From the NCBI GenBank assembly GCA_019670725.1, contig AP024629.1, forward strand, positions 2,728,001 to 2,792,000: DNA of 64,000 nucleotides, given 5' to 3'. Of this stretch, positions 60,399 to 64,000 are shown in pieces. Under the pieces are notes generated by a model. It was not told the DNA's origin. It saw only the letters and a list, made by a program, of their open reading frames with translations, and ran no database searches. The DNA comes from Alphaproteobacteria bacterium SO-S41 (lineage in GTDB: Bacteria; Pseudomonadota; Alphaproteobacteria; Micropepsales; Micropepsaceae). Made by a program: the position numbers and the translations under genes. The stretch's first letter is position 1. Each line of letters starts with the position of its first letter.

Positions 60399-60806
60399 TC
60401 AGAGCACCGGCAGATAGAGCCGCCGGCGGGCCGCGGACTCCTTCAGATAGTCGAGGATCTCCGCCTCCAGCGCCGCGTCGTGCGGACCGGCATGGGCTTC
60501 CACCGTTTCATGCAGCACAACCAGCGACCGGGCGAGCTTGGCGTTCTCGGTATTGAGATCCGGCACCGACAGGCTCGCGGCGGGCTCGCCCACCTCCAGG
60601 CCCGAGCGGGCGAGGATGCTGCGCATCCGGTCGTTTTCCCAGGCGCGGGTCTCCGCCGCGCGGCCGTATTCCTGTGCGGCGAGGATCATCACCATCGCGA
60701 GCGTCGAGGCGGAGCCCTGGCTGTAGCCCGGCGCCATGTTGGGCGCGATTTCGGCGAGCAGCTTGCCCGCCGCGATGTTCATGAAGGCATCTGCTTCGGG
60801 GATCAT
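60399..60806 (-). CDS. Small helical protein overlapping an APH-like kinase
   Basis: 135 residues from ATG 60806, all-helical in look: DAFMNIAAGKLLAEIAPNMAPGYSQGSASTLAMVMILAAQEYGRAAETRAWENDRMRSILARSGL...NTENAKLARSLVVLHETVEAHAGPHDAALEAEILDYLKESAARRRLYLPVL. The start overlaps the kinase stop (ATGA), so translation is coupled. Similar small partners lie beside APH-like kinases in levulinate-type pathways (LvaB beside LvaA), which makes an accessory role likely but unproven. A frame to 60971 is rejected. Confidence 0.65.
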   Translation of the reverse strand: MIPEADAFMNIAAGKLLAEIAPNMAPGYSQGSASTLAMVMILAAQEYGRAAETRAWENDRMRSILARSGLEVGEPAASLSVPDLNTENAKLARSLVVLHETVEAHAGPHDAALEAEILDYLKESAARRRLYLPVL

Positions 60807-61819
60807 CGCACGCCCTCCGCCAGACGATTGGCGATTATCTGGTTGTGATAGGCGAGGCAGTACCAGCCCGAGAAGGCGTTGACCGGATCGGTGTTCTTGC
60901 CGTCCTGCACTTCGGCCGCGGCGGAGATCCAGATGCCGAGCCCCTTGAGGCTCGCGAACATCTCCCACCACACAAGCGCAACGGGATCGACCTTAAGGCC
61001 GCTCGCCTTCTCCCAATGGCCGATGGCTTCGGCCTTGCTGCACATGCCGCCGGGCCGTTCGGGATTGTGATGCGCCCACAGCGGGTCGAGCGCCCAGCCG
61101 AGATCCTCAAGCGGATCGCCGAGATGGGCCATCTCCCAATCGAGAATGGCCCGGACATCGCCGTCTGAATTGAAGAGGAAATTGCCGGTGCGATAGTCGC
61201 CATGCACGACGCCTACCTTCGCGGCCGGTGGCGGTGGATTGCGCTTCATCCAGCGGATCGCCGCGCGGGCGATGGGCTGCGGCTCGCGCTCGTCCTCGTC
61301 GATGACGGTTTCCCAGCGCGCCAGCTCGCGCTTCCAACACACGTCCGGCGCCGGCGCATCCCAGTCGAGGCCCAGCGCCTTCGGATCGGCCTTGGCGATT
61401 TCGCCGAGTGTGCCGAAGAACTGCGCGCCCACCTTGGCGGCGTTCGAGCCATAGGGCTCGCCCTGCAGCACGCTCGCCGGCGCGGCGTTCTCGATCTCCT
61501 CCATGATGAAGAAGGGCCGCTCCAGCCAGCTTTCGTCCTGCTCCAGCGCCAGCGGCTCGGGCACCGGCACCTTCGTCCCGTGAAAGGCGCGATAGGCCGC
61601 GAACTCGACCGAGCGTTCGGTCTCGATCAGCGCCGAGGTCTGGTCGCGCCGCAGGATGAAGCCGCGCGCTGCGCCGCCCTCCTCCAGCTTCACGCGATAG
61701 GTTTCGCGCGAGGCGCCGCCATGGATGCGCTGCAGCCCGACGACTTTCGTCTCGCGGCCCTGCGTTGCTTTCAGATAGGCGGCGATGCGGTCCGCCAGAA
61801 CCGGATCGCTCACGCTCAC
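60803..61819 (-). CDS. Phosphotransferase family protein (APH-like kinase, ACAD10/11 N-domain type)
   Basis: 338 residues of the aminoglycoside phosphotransferase-like kinase fold. IHGGASRETYRVKLEEGG (Gly loop), FIMEEIENAAPASVL, the catalytic VVHGDYRTGNFLFNSDGDVRAILDWEMAHLGDPLEDLGWAL (Brenner HGD, then DWE) and WWEMFASLKGLGIWISAA. Related kinases phosphorylate hydroxyacyl-CoA or hydroxyacids, as in levulinate catabolism; the substrate here is unknown. It overlaps the lipocalin-like gene by ATGA. Confidence 0.9.
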   Translation of the reverse strand: MSVSDPVLADRIAAYLKATQGRETKVVGLQRIHGGASRETYRVKLEEGGAARGFILRRDQTSALIETERSVEFAAYRAFHGTKVPVPEPLALEQDESWLERPFFIMEEIENAAPASVLQGEPYGSNAAKVGAQFFGTLGEIAKADPKALGLDWDAPAPDVCWKRELARWETVIDEDEREPQPIARAAIRWMKRNPPPPAAKVGVVHGDYRTGNFLFNSDGDVRAILDWEMAHLGDPLEDLGWALDPLWAHHNPERPGGMCSKAEAIGHWEKASGLKVDPVALVWWEMFASLKGLGIWISAAAEVQDGKNTDPVNAFSGWYCLAYHNQIIANRLAEGVR

Positions 61820-62919
61820 GGCGCGGTGTCCATCAGGTCCTTGAAGCCCGACGGGTCATGCGGCCCGAAGATGAGCTGCTCCAGCACGCCCGAGCCGACA
61901 TGCTTCTCGCCGTCGTCGCTCTCCAGCGTCACGACGCTGAAGGCCTGGACGTGGTTGCGATCGAACTGGTTCTCGTCGGTCTGCGCGAGGTCGAACAGCT
62001 CGAAGCCGACGGCTTCCGGCCCCTTGAACGCGCCATGGCCCCATTCGGGATTCATGTAGCCGAGCCCCGCCATGTAGAACTGCCATTTCGGCTCGAAGGT
62101 CGCCGTCCAGTTCTTCTTGCCGTCGGTGAACTTCACCTGCGCGCTCTTCGCGTGGCGCGTGCCGGACCTGTAGTCGACGGTCGACGACGCCGTCTTCATG
62201 TGGACCGGCTCGTGATCGCCCGCGAGGCCCATGACCGCGGCCTCGTTCCAAGGTGCGCCGGTCGATTCCGCGTTGATGTGATAGAGCGAGAAGCGATCCG
62301 CGAAATTGCACGGCGCCCACAGCCAGTAGAATTGCGGCATGGCCTGCGGCGCGACCGGCTGGCTGTCGCGCGCGCCGACGGGACGTACGCCCCACGAACG
62401 ATCGCGCGTGCCCCAGACATCGCTGGATTTCAGTTCGATCCGCTTGCCCTCGACTTCCAGCCAGCCCTCATAGGTGCCGTTCTGGGTGAGGCGCGTGTAG
62501 TCCATCACCGTGCGCGGGCCGGACTGGTAGATGAAGCGCGGCTCCTCCACGGCGGGCGCGCGCTTGGTGAAGGTGAACTCGCCCTTCACGCCGTATTCGT
62601 TGTCGGCGCAGCGCACGCGCAATTTGGTCAGCGGCTCCAGCACCTCGACGGTGATCGGCCCGACCTTGGTGTCCATGCGTTCCATGCCGAGGATGCGCGA
62701 GGCGTGGACGTTGTACTGCTTGCCGTTCGCGACGACGCAGAACGAACCGTCGATGATGTTGAGATGCGGATAAATCCCCATCGCGGCGGCGAAGAAGATT
62801 TCGCCGTCCTTGGAATACCCGTTGAAGAAATAGCGATCATAGAAATTGCGGTCGGTGCCCGCATAGGCGATCGGCACGGGCAATTGGTGGATCGGATAGT
62901 CGTCGGCCTTGGTGAGCAT
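61816..62919 (-). CDS. Lipocalin-like (AttH/CrtC-fold) protein of the kinase cluster
   Basis: 367 residues, beta-rich and Trp/Tyr-rich: YAGTDRNFYDRYFFNGYSKDGEIFFAAAMGIYPHLNIIDGSFCVVANGKQYNVHASRILGMERMDTKVGPITVEVLEPLTKLRVRC..., then WGTRDRSWGVRPVG and QFYWLWAPCNFADRFSLYHINAE. The layout resembles the two-barrel AttH/hydroxyneurosporene dehydrogenase-like lipocalin fold, often next to kinases and CoA enzymes. The role is unknown; it may bind or hydrate an unsaturated acyl substrate. Start at 62919. Confidence 0.7.
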   Translation of the reverse strand: MLTKADDYPIHQLPVPIAYAGTDRNFYDRYFFNGYSKDGEIFFAAAMGIYPHLNIIDGSFCVVANGKQYNVHASRILGMERMDTKVGPITVEVLEPLTKLRVRCADNEYGVKGEFTFTKRAPAVEEPRFIYQSGPRTVMDYTRLTQNGTYEGWLEVEGKRIELKSSDVWGTRDRSWGVRPVGARDSQPVAPQAMPQFYWLWAPCNFADRFSLYHINAESTGAPWNEAAVMGLAGDHEPVHMKTASSTVDYRSGTRHAKSAQVKFTDGKKNWTATFEPKWQFYMAGLGYMNPEWGHGAFKGPEAVGFELFDLAQTDENQFDRNHVQAFSVVTLESDDGEKHVGSGVLEQLIFGPHDPSGFKDLMDTAP

Positions 62920-63000
62920 CGCGGCGTTTCCCTGGATGTTTTTATGTCGTTGGACGCGAGGTTGGACCGCCCCTCGCGCGGGCGCAAGGTGACACCTGCG

Positions 63001-63627
63001 TCATGCTTGCGCGCTCGGCCGGGCCGAGACCCTTTCGTGCCAGGCCTTGAGGTTGTCGCAGCGCTCCGGAATGGGGATGCCGATAAAGCCCGCGAAGTCG
63101 ATCACGGTCAGCGCGGCGATGTCGGCCATCGAATAGGTGTCGCCTGCGATGAAGTCCCGGCCGGCGATGTCGCCGTCCAGCCAGTGCAGGCGCCCGACGG
63201 CGCGCTTGGCGCTCTCCTCTCCGAAATCGGGGAAGCGCTTGATGCCGTACTTCTCGGCATATTTCTCGGTGTATTTGTGGCTGTTGATCCAGACATTGCC
63301 GATCTGGCTCATGAGCTGCAGCTCGACACGTCTGATCCACATGTCGATCAGGCCGATCTCCTTCGGCGTCGTGCCGAACAAGGCGGGCGTGGGGTGCAGC
63401 GCCTCCAGATAGCGGCAGATCGAGACGGTTTCGGAGATGGTCGAGCCGTCATCCAGTTCCAGCACCGGGATCTGGCCGAGCGAGTTCTTGGTCAGGAAGT
63501 CCGGCGCCTTGTGCTCGGCCTTGGCGAGCGAGACGTTGACCAGCGGGATGGTGATCCCCTTCTCGGCCAGGAAGATCCGCACGCGGCGCGGATTGGGCGC
63601 CGGCATATTCTCGTCGTACAGTTTCAC
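63001..63627 (-). CDS. Glutathione S-transferase family protein
   Basis: 208 residues from the GTG at 63625-63627, chosen because GGGAGCG is at correct spacing. N-terminal thioredoxin-like domain (VKLYDENMPAPNPRRVRIFLAEKGITIPLVNVSLAKAEHKAPDFLTKNSLGQIPVLELDDGSTISETVSICRYLE) with the GSH site SLGQIPVLELDDGSTISET, then the helical C-terminal domain (DFIAGDTYSMADIAALTVIDFAGFI). First gene of the reverse-strand cluster; it may detoxify or transform the same pathway intermediate. Confidence 0.9.
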   Translation of the reverse strand: MKLYDENMPAPNPRRVRIFLAEKGITIPLVNVSLAKAEHKAPDFLTKNSLGQIPVLELDDGSTISETVSICRYLEALHPTPALFGTTPKEIGLIDMWIRRVELQLMSQIGNVWINSHKYTEKYAEKYGIKRFPDFGEESAKRAVGRLHWLDGDIAGRDFIAGDTYSMADIAALTVIDFAGFIGIPIPERCDNLKAWHERVSARPSAQA

Positions 63628-63678
63628 GTCTCGCTCCCGGTCTTTGTTTTCGCCACCCTGCCCCAGAAAGGCGCCGCC

Positions 63679-64000
63679 ATGAACTTCCTTCTCATCGCCG
63701 CGGGTCTCGCCGGGCTCACCGGCGTCGCGGCCGGGGCGTTCGGCGCCCATGCCCTGCGCGACAGCCTGCCGCCGGACATGCAGGCGGTCTGGCAGACCGG
63801 GGCGCTCTATCACCTGCTCCATGCCGTCGCTTTGCTGGGCGCCGCCGTGCTGGCCCGGGACGAGGCCTTCGCCCGGCCGGCCGTCTGGACCGGAATCGCG
63901 TTTGCGGTGGGAATCGTCCTCTTTTCCGGCTCGCTCTACCTGCTGGCGCTGACCGGTACGCGGGTGCTGGGCGCCGTGACGCCGCTGGGCGGGGTCGCGT
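63679..64000 (+). CDS. DUF423 family membrane protein (3' end outside window)
   Basis: A multi-pass small membrane protein; 107 codons are visible before the window ends. N-terminus NFLLIAAGLAGLTGVAAGAFGAHALRDSLPPDMQAVWQTGALYHLLHAVALLGAAVLA matches the DUF423 (YgdD/TMEM256-like) family: AGAFGAHAL and YHLLHA are its typical patterns. AAAGG is upstream. Function unknown. Divergent from the GST. Confidence 0.85.
   Translation, partial: MNFLLIAAGLAGLTGVAAGAFGAHALRDSLPPDMQAVWQTGALYHLLHAVALLGAAVLARDEAFARPAVWTGIAFAVGIVLFSGSLYLLALTGTRVLGAVTPLGGVA

Noticed and set aside
1-64000. CRISPR arrays, insertion sequences, prophage or integrase genes
   Set aside because: No regularly spaced direct repeats, transposase or integrase products were found in either strand.

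Overview
The window is GC-rich, almost fully coding chromosomal DNA from an alphaproteobacterium. The evidence is the aroQ-accB-accC ... aat-DUF2155-NDUFA12 neighbourhood, a TipN-like polarity protein, the betaine-lipid pair btaA/btaB, a B12-dependent ribonucleotide reductase, a pqqABCDE cluster and several families of short palindromic intergenic repeats. The order or genus cannot be fixed from the sequence alone. No rRNA, tRNA, CRISPR array, insertion sequence or prophage was seen.

Layout. 0-8 kb: the tail of an Asp-rich repeat protein, thiS, then aroQ/accB/accC (shikimate pathway and acetyl-CoA carboxylase), with three accessory genes (LAS-type peptidase, SDR, flavin monooxygenase) lying before aat, a DUF2155 protein and an NDUFA12-like complex I accessory protein. 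8-12 kb: nrdJ, preceded by a tandem NrdR-box-like pair and a foldable leader. 12.2-13.9 kb: a lower-GC two-gene island (an Abi_C protein with a HEPN-like RN-x5-H signature, convergent with an HNH-type nuclease), the best candidate for an undescribed defence module. 14-18 kb: small envelope and stress proteins and an orphan ExbD. 18-23 kb: an amidohydrolase with a structured leader, YceI, a beta-lactamase-fold hydrolase and a cyclase-TolB-TPR protein.

23.4-25.6 kb: a complete queC-queE-queD-queF operon for preQ1 synthesis. 25.7-33.6 kb: a FabH-like synthase, HD hydrolase, phosphatase, NrtR-type regulator and alpha/beta hydrolase, followed by nadA-nadB-nadC. Two similar imperfect palindromes, 63 bp apart in the nadA leader, are the likely NrtR operators. 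33.7-44.7 kb: an MHS transporter with a small Cys protein, an acyl-CoA thioesterase, a flavin-binding protein, a sulfatase, btaB/btaA, an RsmB-like methyltransferase and two tandem paralogues behind a perfect palindrome. 44.8-48.5 kb: chorismate mutase, HPt, small proteins and the TipN-like protein.

48.7-52.4 kb: a four-gene Mla-type lipid transport operon (STAS-MlaE, MlaF, MlaD, auxiliary lipoprotein). 52.4-58 kb: a membrane protein, a Sel1 protein, a dipeptide epimerase and pqqA-B-C-D-E. 58.2-63.6 kb: a six-gene reverse-strand cluster (GST, lipocalin-like protein, APH-like kinase, small helical protein, MFS, MDR reductase) that looks like a catabolic module built around a kinase. A truncated DUF423 gene ends the window.

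Most neighbours overlap by 1-4 bp (ATGA, GTGA or TAATG), so transcription units are tightly packed. The intergenic gaps are largely occupied by the dispersed repeats.
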